Assembly: GCA_029339195.1 (NCBI GenBank)
Contig: JAPTJF010000091.1
Span: 1 to 64,000 of the forward strand
Length of the DNA: 64,000 bases
Reading direction: 5' to 3'
DNA from: Micractinium sp. NFX-FRZ
Lineage: Eukaryota > Chlorophyta > Trebouxiophyceae > Chlorellales > Chlorellaceae
Shown here: piece after piece, positions 40,734 to 53,000 of the stretch
Layout of the letters: the number at the start of each line of letters is the position of its first letter
How positions within the stretch are numbered: position 1 is the first letter of the stretch
Program-made: the position numbers and the translations under genes
Notes under the pieces: model-generated
Databases searched by the model: none
What the model was told of the DNA's origin: nothing
What the model saw: the letters and a program-made list of their open reading frames with translations, nothing else

Positions 40734-41948
40734 ATGGGCGCCAGGATGTCGGCCGAGGACAGCAAACCAGTGAGCCAGCAGCCTGCCGTCCACAGCCGTG
40801 AGCTTGATCAGGTCGGTATGTTCCCCCCGCTGAGCCGCCTTCCCCCATCCTGCGTGCAGGCCCAGTGGCCGCCTACCGGCGTGCACGCCGACGCCAACAG
40901 GACCGCCACCTTTGCTGGCGGATGCTTCTGGAGCGTCCAATTGGCGTTTGATGTAAGCGCTGGCCTGTGACTCACAGCCTATCGTTAGATTTGACTCCAC
41001 TGCGGCTGTGCTGGGACCGTTCCCCAGCCTGCCCCGGCCCTTGCCCTGCCCCCCGCCCTGCCCCACCGGCTCCTCACCCCGCCTTCCACGTTGCAACCTC
41101 CCGCTGCAGCGCGTGCCGGGCGTGGTGGCCTCCTGCGTGGGCTATGCCCAGGGCCACACGCCCAACCCCACCTACCAGCAGACGTGCACCGGCAGGACGG
41201 GGCACACGGAGGCGGTACAGCTGCTGTACAACCCTGCTGAGGTCTCGTTTGACCACCTGGTTACCACCTTCCTACACAAGATTGACCCGCGCCAGGTTCG
41301 AGGGCTGGGGTGGTGTGGGCTGCGCTGGGCTGGGCGGGGCTGGGCGGGGGCGGTGCTGCTATCCAAGGGCGGCGCCGTCTGGCAGGGGCAGGTGGCCTGC
41401 ACCGCACGCGATTTGCCCGCTGGCCCTGCTTGCTCCCAGCCCTGCCTGATCTGTACTGGTTGATGTCACCTCTGCTACGACCGTCTCTGCTGCAGAAGAA
41501 CGGGCAGGGCGGCGACATTGGCAGCCAGTACCGGACCGGCATTTACTGGCACGGCGAGGAGCAGCAGCAGGTGGGTGGGTGCTGCATGCGTTGGCGGTGT
41601 TCCCTCTTGCTGACAGTATGTGTGCTCTTCAGTACTTGCGTGCAAAGGGCAGGCAAGGGAAAGGGCTCCCCCATGCCCTCGAACTTGCTGGGAGCAGTGT
41701 CTAGAGCGGCATCGTATGCAGCATGCTGGGTCAACCCCAATGAGCCACACATGCCCGGCGCCGCGGCTCTGCAGGTGGCGCAGCAGCGCCTGGCCGCCAT
41801 CCCCGGGTGCGCTGTGGAGGCGGAGCCCTTCAAGTGCTTCTGGCCGGCAGAAGTGTATCATCAGAAGTACTTGGAGAAGGGAGGGAGGAACGGCCAGGCG
41901 CAGTGCGCGGCCAAGGGTTGCAACGACCCGATCCGATGCTACGGCTGA
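40734..41948 (+). CDS. MSRA: Peptide methionine-(S)-sulfoxide reductase
   Basis: Five exons (40734-40811, 40860-40952, 41110-41295, 41496-41570, 41775-41948) give 201 residues. The enzyme reduces methionine-S-sulfoxide in proteins with thioredoxin as donor. The catalytic motif GGCFWSVQLAF (Cys48), GYAQGHTPNPTYQQTCTG with RTGHTEAVQ, IDPRQKNGQGGDIGSQYRTG and the plant-type ending KGCNDPIRCYG with resolving cysteines are all visible. The N-terminus is short (MGARMSAEDSK), so a cytosolic location is likely. An ATG four codons downstream (40746) is also possible. Intron 1 is 48 bp, a multiple of three with no stop, so retention would add 16 residues in frame. Confidence 0.95.
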
Positions 41949-42046
41949 GGCGGGGTGTGCGGCACCGGCGGCAGTCGGCGTTGAAGGCCGTGGAGCGGCC
42001 GTCAGCCAAGGGATGTTACCTGGGTCACGAAATTCCGGGACGAAAA

Positions 42047-45000
42047 ATGAGCTTCCAGCAGCGGCGGTTGCAGCAGTACCTGTTGACATCAGCCGGCGGC
42101 GGGTGCTGAGCTGGCGGCGCGCGCCACATTTGACTTGGCAGGCTGCTCCGCCATTCTGCTTGTGTGACTGTAATCTCCAGCGCCAAATTTTAGCTGTTCC
42201 GCGTGGGAGAACTCGTGAAAGAGGCGCGGGCCAGGCAGCGACAGCGACAACTGGGCAAGAGGGGCCGGCTGCTTTGGCCGAGCCCAGGGGGCATGCTGCC
42301 CGAAGAGGTGTTCGCTTCGCCAGCTCCTGCGCCAGCGGTGAGAGCCAGGCCGGTTGACTTTGCGCGCCACTGGCCCAACCTGCCTCCGCTATCGCCTGTA
42401 CTGCTGTGATTGACGTGGGAGACGGCATAACGCTGATGCGTGAGTTGTGGCGCCCAGCCACCTCACAGGTGCACCGTGCCGCCGCTTCCAGTGCCAGCGG
42501 CCCCGCCGCCCTGCAACTTAGGGATGCCACGCCCCTGCTCACCTGTGCTTTGCTGCAGGCCAGGCAGAGCCTGCGGGACCTGCAGGGTCATCTGCAGCAC
42601 CTGCAATCGCTCTACGATGACGTGCAAGCTCAGGTGCGGGCCCAGTGTTTCATGCATGAATGTGTGCGTCTCCAACACGTGCGACGCAGCCTGCTCAGCT
42701 GCAAGGCACGAATGCGCCCCCAATGCGACTGCACTCAATTGATGGCACGCAGGTGGTGGCGCAAACCCCTGTGGGAAGCAGCAGGCGGCGCGCCACGGAC
42801 CCTGGCTCGCCCGGAGCGCCCCCCAGCAGCGGCGCCCGCATGCGGCGCAGCACGATTGCCTCGCCCCTGCGGCAGCCGCTGCTGGCCGGCATTGCTGAGG
42901 AGGGCGCTGCCTCTGGGCGCAGCTCACCCATGCTACGGCAGGGAGGCTTGTCGCCCACCCGGGTGCTGACGGCAGAGCGCCTGCACACGCTCCGCCGCAG
43001 TTGCAGCAGCTCGGTCACGGCCATCGCTGCTGCCGCTCCCGGCTCCATGCCCCTTGCCGCCGGCGCCAGCACCATCAGCAGCGGCAGCGGCAGCGCAGCT
43101 GCAATCACCCTCGACCACAAGCAACCTGAGCAAGCGGTGCAACCTCTGGGCAGCTACCAGCAGTTTGCGGCTCAGGTGTTTGAGGAGCGGTTTTGCCCAC
43201 TGCGTGTTGGTATGCAGCAGGCGCACCAGCCGCAGCAGCAGGAGCAGCAACCGTCACAGCTAAGGCAGCATGCGCAGCAGGCGCAGCAGCAGAAAGCTCC
43301 GCAGGTACATCAGCCAGCGCAGCAGTCACAGCCAGTGCAGCGGGCACAGTCAGAGCAGCAGCAGCAGCAGCAGCACCAACAGCCACCACCGCAGCAGCAG
43401 CCAGACGGTACCCTGCAGCAGCCCCTGCGCAGATCCTTATTGGCGGCACCGCCGGCAAGCCATGTTGCCGCTGCCGACCCATCCACCCCTCTGGACTGCC
43501 AGCGACTGGGCGGGGGCCAGGCAGGCAGCAGCAGCATAGCTGCGTCCAGAAGCGGCGGCAGCGTGCTGTCATACGCTTCTGAGGAGTTTGCTTCCGAGGA
43601 GGGAGATGCCGTGTTGCTGGCCAGCCCAGCCAAAGGTGCGTGACATTTCAATCAGACTTGCCATGGAATGATTGATGTGCAGGAATGCACCCTTGGCATG
43701 CAACCTTGGAATGCAGACTGCCTGGGCGTGACGCTTGGCCTGCAGAATGCTCATATGGCGTACTTGACCGGCGGTGTGGTGGCGAATTCGTTTAATGTGC
43801 TGACACTTCTCCTGACTGCCCTGCAGGTGGTGCTCTAAACCCAGAAGCAGAAGCACCGCCAGCAGCTGCGCCAGCGCTCAACCCCTCAGCCAGCGCGGAG
43901 GAACGCTATGCAGCCAGCCCCATGCCGCTGCTGGAAGCGGCACTGCAGCTGCTGTCTGACCCAGCTGAGCCGCAAGGCGCGGCATGTGCTGCGGCAGTTG
44001 CAACGGCACCATCCACAAGTGGTGATGCTGTGGGGCCGCACGTGATTCAACAACAGCCTGTGCAGTCAGCCTCTGGCAGTGCAGTACTGGCAGCAGCAGC
44101 ACCTACAGCAGCAGATGTGCCTGGTATCGCAGCGCCTGCGGGGCTGCGGCCGCAGCGCCTGGAGTTTGACGCCCCCAGCAGCTCTGTGCCTGTAGCGGAC
44201 AGTGTGCAGTGCCCGGTGGCACCGCAGGCAGCAGCATGTGATGGCAGGCAGCCACAGCAGCCGCAGGCAGCATTGCAGGATGTGCTGCCAGCGGCACACA
44301 GCAGCGTTGTAGCACTGGGCGAGCCATCTGCTCCAGCTGGCGCTCAGACCAGCGAGGGAGCAGCAGCAGCAGCAGCAGAGCAGCCGCAGCAGCAGGCAGC
44401 CACTAGCAGCCGGGCGCAGGCGCTCTTGCGCCTCAAGCAGCGGCGCCTGCAGCAGCAGCCCGCCAGCAGCAGCAGCGTGAGTGCTGAATGCCACCTGCAG
44501 CAGAGCACAGGAGCACAGGCGGAAGAGGCGGTATGGGGAAGCAGCGCAGTGCCAGCAGCAAGCCGCTCTCCACTCCGCTCCCCCGCTGACAAAGCCGCTC
44601 GCGGGCAGCGGCGGCCAGCCACCGGTGGTGGCACAGCGCAGGAGGAGGGCCGGCCTGGCGCACAGTCAGGCTGGAGCCCCCGGCGTGCGCAACCGCAGGG
44701 AGCTGCAGCAGTGTCACCCAGGGTGTCACCCAGGGTGTCACCCAGGGTTCAGCAGGAGCTGGAAGAGCGGGAGCAGCAGGAGGAGCAGGAGGCGCGGCAG
44801 CCGAAACCCTTCCTGCGGCGCCGCACCGAGCGCATACCCATGCAGGCAAGCCCGGCCATGGTGCACAGCAATTTTACCTTGGGTGGAGGGTGAGGGGTTT
44901 TGTGAAACCTTTCGTGGCATTGTGGCGCATGGCAGGCATTGGCTTGGTAAGGCATGGCAGACCTGCGCATGGCGGGCAACACTTGCTCTGCTGCCTTGGC

Positions 45001-45259
45001 CCACACCAACCTGCAGAAGCTGCCAGACTGGAAGAGCGTGCGCCCCCGCACAAGCTCGCGATGGGAGGACGCTGGGGGCAGTGCGGACGGCAGCAGTCGG
45101 CCCTCCACGCCAGGCACGCATGCGGGACAGGGCGGGGATCATTTCATAGGCAGCATATGGGGGAAGCGTGCACGCTGGAGTCAGCAAGCTGCATGTGGCT
45201 CACACAGTGCATGGTCATTAGACTGCGGTGCAAGATGTAGACTCTTGAGCACGTGCCTC

Positions 45260-45290
<31 letters not shown>

Positions 45291-46194
45291 AGGAGCCAGC
45301 ACGGGCATCACGCCCACGGGGTCGAGGGCGACCACGCCCCGTGTGGCTGCCCCCTCCCCACGTGCGCAGCAGCAGCGGCAGCAGCAGCGGCCCGCTACTG
45401 GGAGCTGCCTGGCGAGCAGCGGTGGCGGCACACGCACTGGCAGCCGCCTGGGCGGTGGCACTGCCCCTTTGGGAAGCTGGGAAGAGGAGGCTGAGGAGGC
45501 ATGCTATGCACTGGAGCGACCCGCTGTGGCACGCTTGGGCAGCCGTGGGCGCAACGCGGATGCCGCCGCCGGCAGAGCGGCAGGGCAGCCAGGTGCTCAG
45601 CAGCAGCGGCAGCGCACGCCACGCTGGGGCGCCCCGCCTCGCGAGCCCTCCCCCGGGAGGCCGGCCAGCCGCCAGCCACAGCACGGCAGCGCACGCAACA
45701 CCCCCTTTGCCCCGCAGCCCAACGCTCATGCCGGAAGTCTTGGTGGCAGTCACAAGGGGCGGTGGCAGCAGCTGCCGCAGCCGGCAGCACGGCGCCCACG
45801 GGGCACGCCTCTGTATGATGCCAGCAGCCTGATGCCCCTGGACCTTGACAACCTGCACCTAGGCCACATGCTGCACGGAGGAGGCAACTCGGCAGCACCT
45901 GAGGAGCTGCTGCACCATGGCAGCTTGTCGTATGGTGGCGGCGGCGGCGGCAGCATGTACCATGGCGGCGGCGGCGGCGGCAGCATGTACCATGGCGGCG
46001 GCGGCAGCAGCTGGCGGCCCCCGACTGCAGGCGGCAGTGGCAGACTGCCCGCGACCGGTGGCAGCAGCGGCATGCCCGCCTGTGGCGACGATGGCATGGT
46101 GGCGGCTGGGGCGGCTGGTGACATTGGTCCATTGGACGACCTGCTGTCCCAGGTTGACCGCATGCTGCACCAGGTGGAGCGGGCCATCAGCTGA
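42047..46194 (+). CDS. Q/S/A-rich disordered protein with N-terminal coiled coil
   Basis: The family is not recognised. Supported exons are 42194-42337, 42559-42633, 42753-43635, 43827-44845, 45017-45113 and 45293-46194, all in consistent phase, encoding about 1040 residues. The start is unresolved: an ATG at 42047 has a good context, but no donor joins it in phase to the acceptor before 42194. The N-terminus is helical and basic (GELVKEARARQRQRQLGK) and is followed by SLRDLQGHLQHLQSLYDD, a likely coiled coil. The middle is poly-Q and Ser-rich disorder, with three SPRV repeats near 44715. A basic patch PFLRRRTERIPMQ-KLPDWKSVRPRT spans an intron and looks conserved. The C-terminus has glycine repeats (GGGGGSMYH) and a final helix DDLLSQVDRMLHQVERAIS. 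Two introns use GC donors (after 44845 and 45113). Confidence 0.6.
45257..45292 (+). repeat. (TGC)n tract directly before a splice acceptor
   Basis: About eleven TGC/CTG units immediately precede and form the CAG acceptor of the last exon of gene 9. The tract takes the place of a polypyrimidine tract. Confidence 0.85.
45935..46008 (+). repeat. Coding tandem repeat GGGGGSMYH
   Basis: Two and a half copies of a unit encoding six glycines plus SMYH lie in the last exon of gene 9. The DNA copies are nearly identical (gcggcagcatgtaccatggc), which suggests recent expansion. Confidence 0.85.
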
Positions 46195-46868
46195 GCTAGA
46201 ACCAAAGAGAGGTCCTCAGTTGGCCAGGGCACTGTGACGTTCACAACCAAGAAACAGGCACACACGATATGCCCCAGTGCCTCTGCCGCTGCTGCTCGCT
46301 TAAGCATGCCCCTGGGACCCCCTTTTTTGCCTGTCCTGCCCTCTCCTGGTTGCTCCCACCCATTTGTCAATTGAAAAGTTGCGGTTGAGATGGTCAGATG
46401 CACAGCAGTTCAGTGGAGCTGTGTCTTGTGTAGAGCGAGGCAAGGGAGGGGAGCGGAGCAGGCGGGAGCGGAAGCAACAATGGCAGGGGCAGGCACGAAT
46501 GTGGTGGGTCAGTAACGGGGGCTGGCCGCGCTGGGCAAAGACGAATGGACAGTTGTGTGTGAGGGTGCTGTGCGGATGCCAGAAGTGACGGTCAACAGCA
46601 GGCGCAGTGCTTGGGGCCGGGCCCGTGCCCCAGGTGCTCGCCAACACTGCACCAGCTGGTGCTTCACGCTTTGAGCACATGGCTGCTTGGGGCGGCACCC
46701 GTAAAATCTCATGCGGGGGCTCAGGACATGCCAGGGAGCCCAGAGGTCCGGGAGGGCTGATCAGGGGTCAGGTCGCCAGGCTCATCAGGGGTGCGCACAT
46801 ACACTGCTGGCAGGCAGGCCCCTCAGGGAAGCAAGCTGAGGAGAGGAGAGAGGAGGGCTCCACTGTCC
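46195..46868. other. Convergent 3' UTR region between gene 9 and OEP21
   Basis: About 0.67 kb lies between two stop codons facing each other. I see no gene, repeat or clear poly(A) signal. Confidence 0.55.
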
Positions 46869-49275
46869 TCAGAGGTCGTACGACACGCGCCACTGGCCGT
46901 CGGGGTGCACGGTCAGCGCCCAGCAGTTCTCCTGCACCCGCAGGTAGGGGCGGGCGTCGCCCACGCCCTGCAGGCAGGCAGAGGAGGGGGCGGGCGGGGG
47001 GCAAGGGGCAAAGGCCCACGTTTATGGGCTGGGCTGGAGCCGGCCGCAAGTCTGCGCCGCCCAAGATCCGCCTGCGCGCAGGCACACACACATGCGCACA
47101 CACCATGTGCTTGCCCGGGGGGGGGGGGGGGACCTGCTACCAACCGACCTGCTGCGTGAGGGGTGCCCGCACGCCGGCTGTGAGGCGCACATCCTGGTCG
47201 TCAGTGAACCGGAAGATGGCGTGGCTCAGGTGGCCGTGCAGCTCGCCAGACCACTGCGCATGGGGGGGAGCAGACACAGGAGGGAGGGGCACTAAACTGT
47301 CACATACTGCAGGATGCCGGGTGGTCGTAAGGAGGGTGCCCGCCGGGGCGGGCCGGGGCGGGATAGCTAGTCTGTGCTCGCTGTCTTGGTGATGCCTATG
47401 GTAAGGTTATCCTCACTGCCACTCCGCTGGTGCCACGTCTGATGCAGACCAACATGCCAGTGTCGTGCCTTTGCGGTGCAAGTGGTGCTGTCTTGCTTGC
47501 TGCCAGCCGCCTCTCACAAGGAGCCCCGTCGCACCACTTGACACACACAGCAAACTCCCCATCTGCTCCATGCGGATGTTGCATTCGCAGCTTGCCGCCG
47601 CCTCCCACAAGCCCCCTATGCACCACTGGGCCACAACAAGGCGCACCACAACAGGCGCCCACCTGCTCCGTGCGGATGTTGTAGTCGTAGTTTGCCGCCA
47701 CCGCTGCCTGCGTGTAGTTGCGCAGCAGCAGGCGGGAGCGCACGACCTCCTGGCTGCGCTGCACCTGCACCTTCTTCTTGGCGCTCACAGACAGCAGCAG
47801 GTCGTCTGCATGGGAGGGGGAGCGGTTGGGGGCGAGGTGAGGGTGAGCTAGCTGGGGGCAAAGGGTGGCAGGTGGGTGCTGCACCTGCACCTGCAGCTGG
47901 GCGCTGACGGAGAGCAGCGGGCTCTCTAGCAGGGTGTGGGCGGTGTGGGGTGGTGCTCAAGGGGGAGGGTGACGGGGTGTGAGGCGCGGTCTGCACGGCA
48001 GCTGCATTCGGATCGCAGCACACCTGTCGGCTGCGCCCCGCATATGCCTTGGTGCCAGAACTCACACGCCCCGCCCTCCCCACCGCCGGATGCCCCGCTC
48101 TCGTCAATGCCGCAGCCGCCCACCGCCTGCCCCACCCACCCGCCGACAGCGTCTTGCCGCCCACCCCCGCCGCCTTGACGCCCACGCCCAGCCGGAGCCG
48201 CGTGTCGGGCTGGTACACCTCGTTGGGGTTGTAAGGCTTGAGCTTGCCCGCGCGGAAGAACTGCAGTGTGCAGGTGTGTGTGTGTGTGTGTGTTTGTGTG
48301 CTGGGTTCGTAGTCTGAGCGAGTCAGAGTGTCAGAGTTCATTTCGACAAGTGTCGGAAAGCACAGAGCCTGAGTGACGCGCGCCTCTTGGGTGGCAGGTG
48401 GCACAGCTGCCGCGCGCACTGTGGTACCGAGGGATGACGTCATCCCCAGGCCGCACCCCAGCCCTCCCTCTCCCCCCCAGCGCGTGGGGGAGTGCGCCCA
48501 GGTGCACTCCCCCCGCAAGAGAGGGGCGGCCCCTTCCCCGAACGGGCGCGGGGCGCCCGCGTCCCCAGTTCCCCCCGGTGCCGTGCGCGCTTGTGTGCGT
48601 GTGTGTGTGTGTGTGTGTGCGAGTTTTGCAAGGGTGAGGAGCACCCCAGGTAGGGCATGGCCAGCTCAATCGTGGGGCACACTGGCAGCTTCCCACCAGC
48701 AGCTGCGAGCGGCACCCACCGCCACCGTCTGCCGCAGCGCTTCCCTGGGTGTCAGTCCGACAGTCACTGCTCCCCCCATTCACCCCCCTATCCCCTCGAA
48801 CCGGGATTAGGAGGTATATTTTCCAACCATCTCACCTTGTTCAGTGCGCCATTCACCTCCACCTGGGCAGTCACCGTGTTGAGCACGCCCCTGACTTTGA
48901 GGGACACCCCGCTGTCGTGCTCAAACAGCTTCTTGAAAGAAATGCCCAGCTGCTTGCTGCTGGAGCTGCAAGAAGGGAAGTGATTGGGCGGCGTGTCACA
49001 GCAAACTCTTGGTCAGCGGTGCAGAAGAAGGGCAGTGGCAAGGGGCAGGAGACACGCCGCTGGGGGCGTCGTGGCGGCAGCGGGCGGCGGCGGACCACCG
49101 GCTGCCCCGCCCTTGCATTTCGCATTCCTGTGCTGCTGATCCGCATGCCGCATCGTGATCGGCCGGTCTGCGACGGCGGCCCGTCGCAGAGAGCACACAG
49201 CGCCGAAAGATAACTTGCATGCTCTCGCCGCTGCCCGAGACTCCCTCCTCACCCCAGCTCAAGTCTACTCTCCAT
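46869..49275 (-). CDS. OEP21: Chloroplast outer envelope pore protein 21
   Basis: Six exons (49253-49275, 48836-48965, 48140-48260, 47663-47805, 47149-47253, 46869-46967) give 206 residues in closed phase. Plant OEP21 is an anion-selective beta-barrel in the plastid outer envelope that passes phosphorylated sugars and is modulated by ATP. The sequence starts MESRLELGSSS, has alternating strands with VSLKVRGVLNT, LRLGVGVKAAG, QDVRLTAGVRAP, and ends ARPYLRVQENCWALTVHP followed by DGQWRVSYDL, which closely matches the conserved PYLQIRENNW and WNVRYDL end of plant OEP21. It is slightly longer than plant proteins (about 177). Introns 3 and 4 contain exon-edge echoes and intron 2 has GT-rich simple repeats. 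The C-terminal match makes the call strong. Confidence 0.9.
47117..47131. repeat. Poly-G run in OEP21 intron
   Basis: Fifteen consecutive G on the plus strand lie in the intron between the last two exons of OEP21, so the transcript carries a C-run close to the donor. Confidence 0.9.
47550..47605 (-). repeat. Copy of OEP21 exon 4 3' end plus donor
   Basis: The exon end encoding VAANYDYNIRTEQ (47658-47710) is echoed about 108 bp further into the intron as gctccatgcggatgttgcat and following bases, with about 75-80% identity by eye. Confidence 0.85.
47876..47925 (-). repeat. Copy of OEP21 exon 4 5' part, upstream
   Basis: The sequence encoding LLLSVSAKKKVQVQ (47757-47808) has a diverged copy about 118 bp upstream in the transcription direction (tgcacctgcagctgggcgct and following bases). 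Confidence 0.8.
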
Positions 49276-50095
49276 CCCGGGAAGCTGCACAAACTCTAGG
49301 CTGTCCAGGGCGACGATGAAGAGAGTGTGGCTCGCTTCTTGGGAGGCTCCGGGAGGCTGCGTGCACTTCAGAATGGGCAGATGGTGCGCGATGGGAGGGG
49401 AGCAGGCTCCGCAAGTGGCGCTCGAGAATCCATGCCACGTGCCACCAGCTCAGTAACGGCGGCGGTGACGTCAAGCGGCAGATCGGTGTGGCTTCGGCTC
49501 ACATCACCTTAATTTGCTCCTCCCGCATGATGTGATTTAATAACAGCCATCTTCCCACGTCACGTGCATGTATCACCTCAGCTGAGCACCAAACAACCTA
49601 TGCAGCCGGTGACAGCGCAGCGAGCGGCTGCGCTTCCAACCCCGTCCGCCCGCCCGCTGTCCAGAACGTGTTCGGCGAATTCCTTGCGGCTACATTGATC
49701 TACAGGTTTTCATTGTTCAATCTGAAACATGCTACATGCTTGAAAGGAGATCTAAGATAACATGTCGTGAGCACTGGCCTGAGGGTGAGCACAGGTGGTG
49801 AAAACAGAGTAGTGTGGCTGGGATTTGTGGGCGGGACCAGAGGGGGACAGGGTAGGTGTTGGCAGTGAGGCATCGCAAGGGGTGCCTCAAGCAGGGCGCA
49901 CCACAAAAAATAACGCAGAGGCGCATCTGAAACGAAATGCAGCAGAGGAAGACGAAAGGCTCGGCGTGGATGAAAGGAGTTGGGATGGGGCAGCTCGTAC
50001 ACAGGAGCACGCATGGGGCGGTCAAGAATGCACCAGGCAGGTGCGGACTGAAAAGACAGCACGGCACGGTGCTGTACTGTCACTTGCAGGCGTGG
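49276..50095. promoter_or_regulatory. OEP21 promoter and 3' UTR of the MscS-like gene
   Basis: About 0.8 kb lies between two minus-strand genes. Positions 49500-49760 are clearly AT-richer than the surroundings and form the probable OEP21 promoter. I recognise no additional gene. Confidence 0.5.
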
Positions 50096-53000
50096 CTACG
50101 GCGCCTGCGGGCGGAACAGAAGCTCCATGCGATCGGGCTGCTCCGCTCCGGTGGCAAGCGCCATCTGCGCCCTGGCGGCCACCGCAGCCCGCCCCCGCCC
50201 CCGCCCTGCTGCCGTGGGCGCCACAGAGCTCCCGGCCACCAGCCCCTGCCTGCCAGCGGCAAGCCCACTGGATCCGCGGCCGGCAAGAGCAGCCATGCCG
50301 CTAGCAGCGCTGCCGCTGGATCGCGGCGGGAGCCCCGTGCTGGCGGCGGAGCCACGGGGCGACGGGGCCCCAGTTGCTGCAGGCCCGGCTGCTGCCGAGG
50401 GGCCGCTCTCAAGGCCCCCACTGATGCGCATGAAGATGTCGTCCATGCTGGGACCGCCAGCCGCCCCGCCATCGGCAGCACCGCTACCGCCGCCGCCGCC
50501 GCCACCGCGTGAGGGCTGGGCAGCCGTTGCCCGCGGCACGCCCCCGCCACCGCCCCGGCCGCCGCCGCCCATGCTGTCGCTGCGGCCGCGTGCCGTCAGG
50601 GCGCCGCCGCCAGGGGTGCGGTTGGGCGTACGCTGCGGGCCCCCGCCTGCGCCTCCCCCTGGCCCCAGTTCCCCCCTGCCTGGGCCTGCCAGGCCGCCGC
50701 CTGGGCCGCCCCCGCCGGGGCCTCCCGCCCCTCCTCCCGTGTCGGGGCCCCAGGGGGCGGCTGGCGAGTCCCCGGTGGGCCAGGTGAAGCGCACCCCCAG
50801 CTCTGTGAGCACGCGGGCGGTGTACCGGATGAGCCCCGTGCGCGCCTCGGCGCACCGCTCCTTGCTGGTGCCCGAGTGGCTGCAGGGGCGGGGAAGGCGA
50901 GATGTGGTACAGTGAGACGTGGGCATGGTAGTTATGGGATCAGTGGGAAGATGTGCTGTGAGATATGGGCATGCACTTGTGGGTCCGCCCCTGGCCGCAC
51001 TCTCGGGTTCTGTCGGCATGAATGTGCCTCCCCCACTCCCAACTACCCCTGTACCTGTAGTGCCACTCCGCCTTGAGCAGCACGCCCATAGGGCTCGTGA
51101 TGTCCCTGCAGGCATGGAGTGCAGGCGTGGGGCGCGGGGCGGCGAGTTTGCATGCACTGAGCAGCGGGCTGCAAGGCGGCCCCACAGATGGGCCAGCTGT
51201 GGGTGCGAGGCGAGCGGCGCATGCTGGAAGGGGCGCGCAAGTCAGGGCCTCCATGCACTGCAGGTGGGAGGAAGCCAGAAGCGGCACAGTGCCGGCAGGG
51301 GCAAGGTGCGTGCAGGCTGGCAGCAGCCGTCACTGTACCTGTACGTGACGACGGTGCCTCCAAGGTCGAACTCCCCCCGGTGCTTGCGGCAGTAGTCGTC
51401 CAGCGCCAGCTTGATCTGTGCGGCACAGGGATGGTTCAAGCGATTCAGGCCACTGGACATACATGTGCTGGCGGCAGACGTTGACCAGCCAGGGTAGCGT
51501 GCCCAGCACGCACAACCCCTGGCCCCCTCTGCAGCATTCCGTGAGGCCCCACCTTGGCCAGCAGGTCTGGGTGGCGTGCCACCATGTCGAGGTCCAGCAG
51601 CAGCAGGAAGCTGTCCTCCATCACCTCTGCAGCAGGCGGAGGGTGTACACGGCAGTACAGTGCACGGCAGGGGTGACACACGTACTGCCAAGCGGCGGGC
51701 AGCAGCAGGGTCACGCCGCCTGCCGCGACCTCTGCAGAGGAGGAGTGCTGAGCCAGAGGTCTGTGCCCGCATTGCACACGTGACGACCTCGAATCTTTCC
51801 CACTCTAAAAGAGTTTCGCCTGCACACAGTGTCGCAGGAATGTGCCCTGCCCTCTCATCTCCTGAATTCACGCCTACCGGAGGTGGTGAGGTTGATGAAG
51901 GGCGTGTCGCGCAGCACGCGGTTGGGCCACCAGCAGCGGCCGTTGTCCTTGTCCAGGAAGCGCGAGTAGTTGAGGTGGATCTCCTCCACCTGCAGGGGCG
52001 GTGCGGGGACAAGGGGGGCGAGCATGTGGGTGGGTTGAGATGGGCGAGCATGTGGGCGTGTAAAGGTGGACTTCTCCTCCACCTGCCGCCTGCCGGGGCG
52101 GTTGTTTGTTGTGGAGGGGTGAGGAGGAGGCAGGGGTGGGGACGAGGAAGGCAGGCCAGCCAGGGGAGGCTTCATACCCCTCGGTTCCGCATCCACCCAC
52201 ACTGTCCCCTGCAACAGCAGCCCGCCCCGCACGCACTTCGTGCCGCGCTAGCTCCTCGCCGCTGCCGCCCGCGGGCAGCAGCAGGGTGTCCCCCACGTCA
52301 AAGGGGTGTATGAGGAAGATGAAGACGACGTTCTCGCTGCAAGCAGGGGGGGCACATGCACGACAAGTGCAGGTGTGTCACTACTTGTAGTTCCAAGGTC
52401 AGGCCAGGTGTGGGTGGGGAGAGAGAAATGAAGGGCCCACCGCTGCAAGGTAAGGAGGGGGAGGGGCACTCCGAGCCCAGGCCGCGCCAGCGGACTCAGC
52501 AGGCCAGGCATGCACTGTGCCGCCAGCATGCTGTGCATGCTGTGAATGCCGCCACAAGGCGGCATGGCGTGCGTGCTGCAGTGCCTACTGCTGCGCGCGC
52601 TGCGCATGCTGAACTTACTAGAGGTTGGTGATGGTGCTCTGGAAGATGAAGGAGAAGGCCAGCAGCACTGCGGGGGCATGGCGGGGAGGGCGGCACCGTG
52701 CACACGACTTTAGCGCGTGAAACCGTGCAGGCGCAATGTGCGGGCAGAAGCAGCACGGGGTGGGCCTCCATCCGGCGCCGCGACGCGTGCAGCACGCACA
52801 GCACAGGCCTGCCCATGCCGGGGACTCCACATCACGTGCAACCACAGCAGATCACGGCTTACGTGCTGAGAAGGCATTGTAGAAGCTCTCAGTGAAGGCG
52901 ACCTGCAAAGGGGCACACAGGAGGCGGGCAGTGGGAGTGGGGAGCGTCCAGCAGAGGCCCGCGCCACACAGTCTGAAGCGGCCCGAGCGCCGAGTTGAGT

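Noticed and set aside
42203..42409. Independent 68-residue gene
   Set aside because: It is an exon of gene 9 with an acceptor (ttttag) and donor (gtgaga) and in-phase continuation to the next exon.
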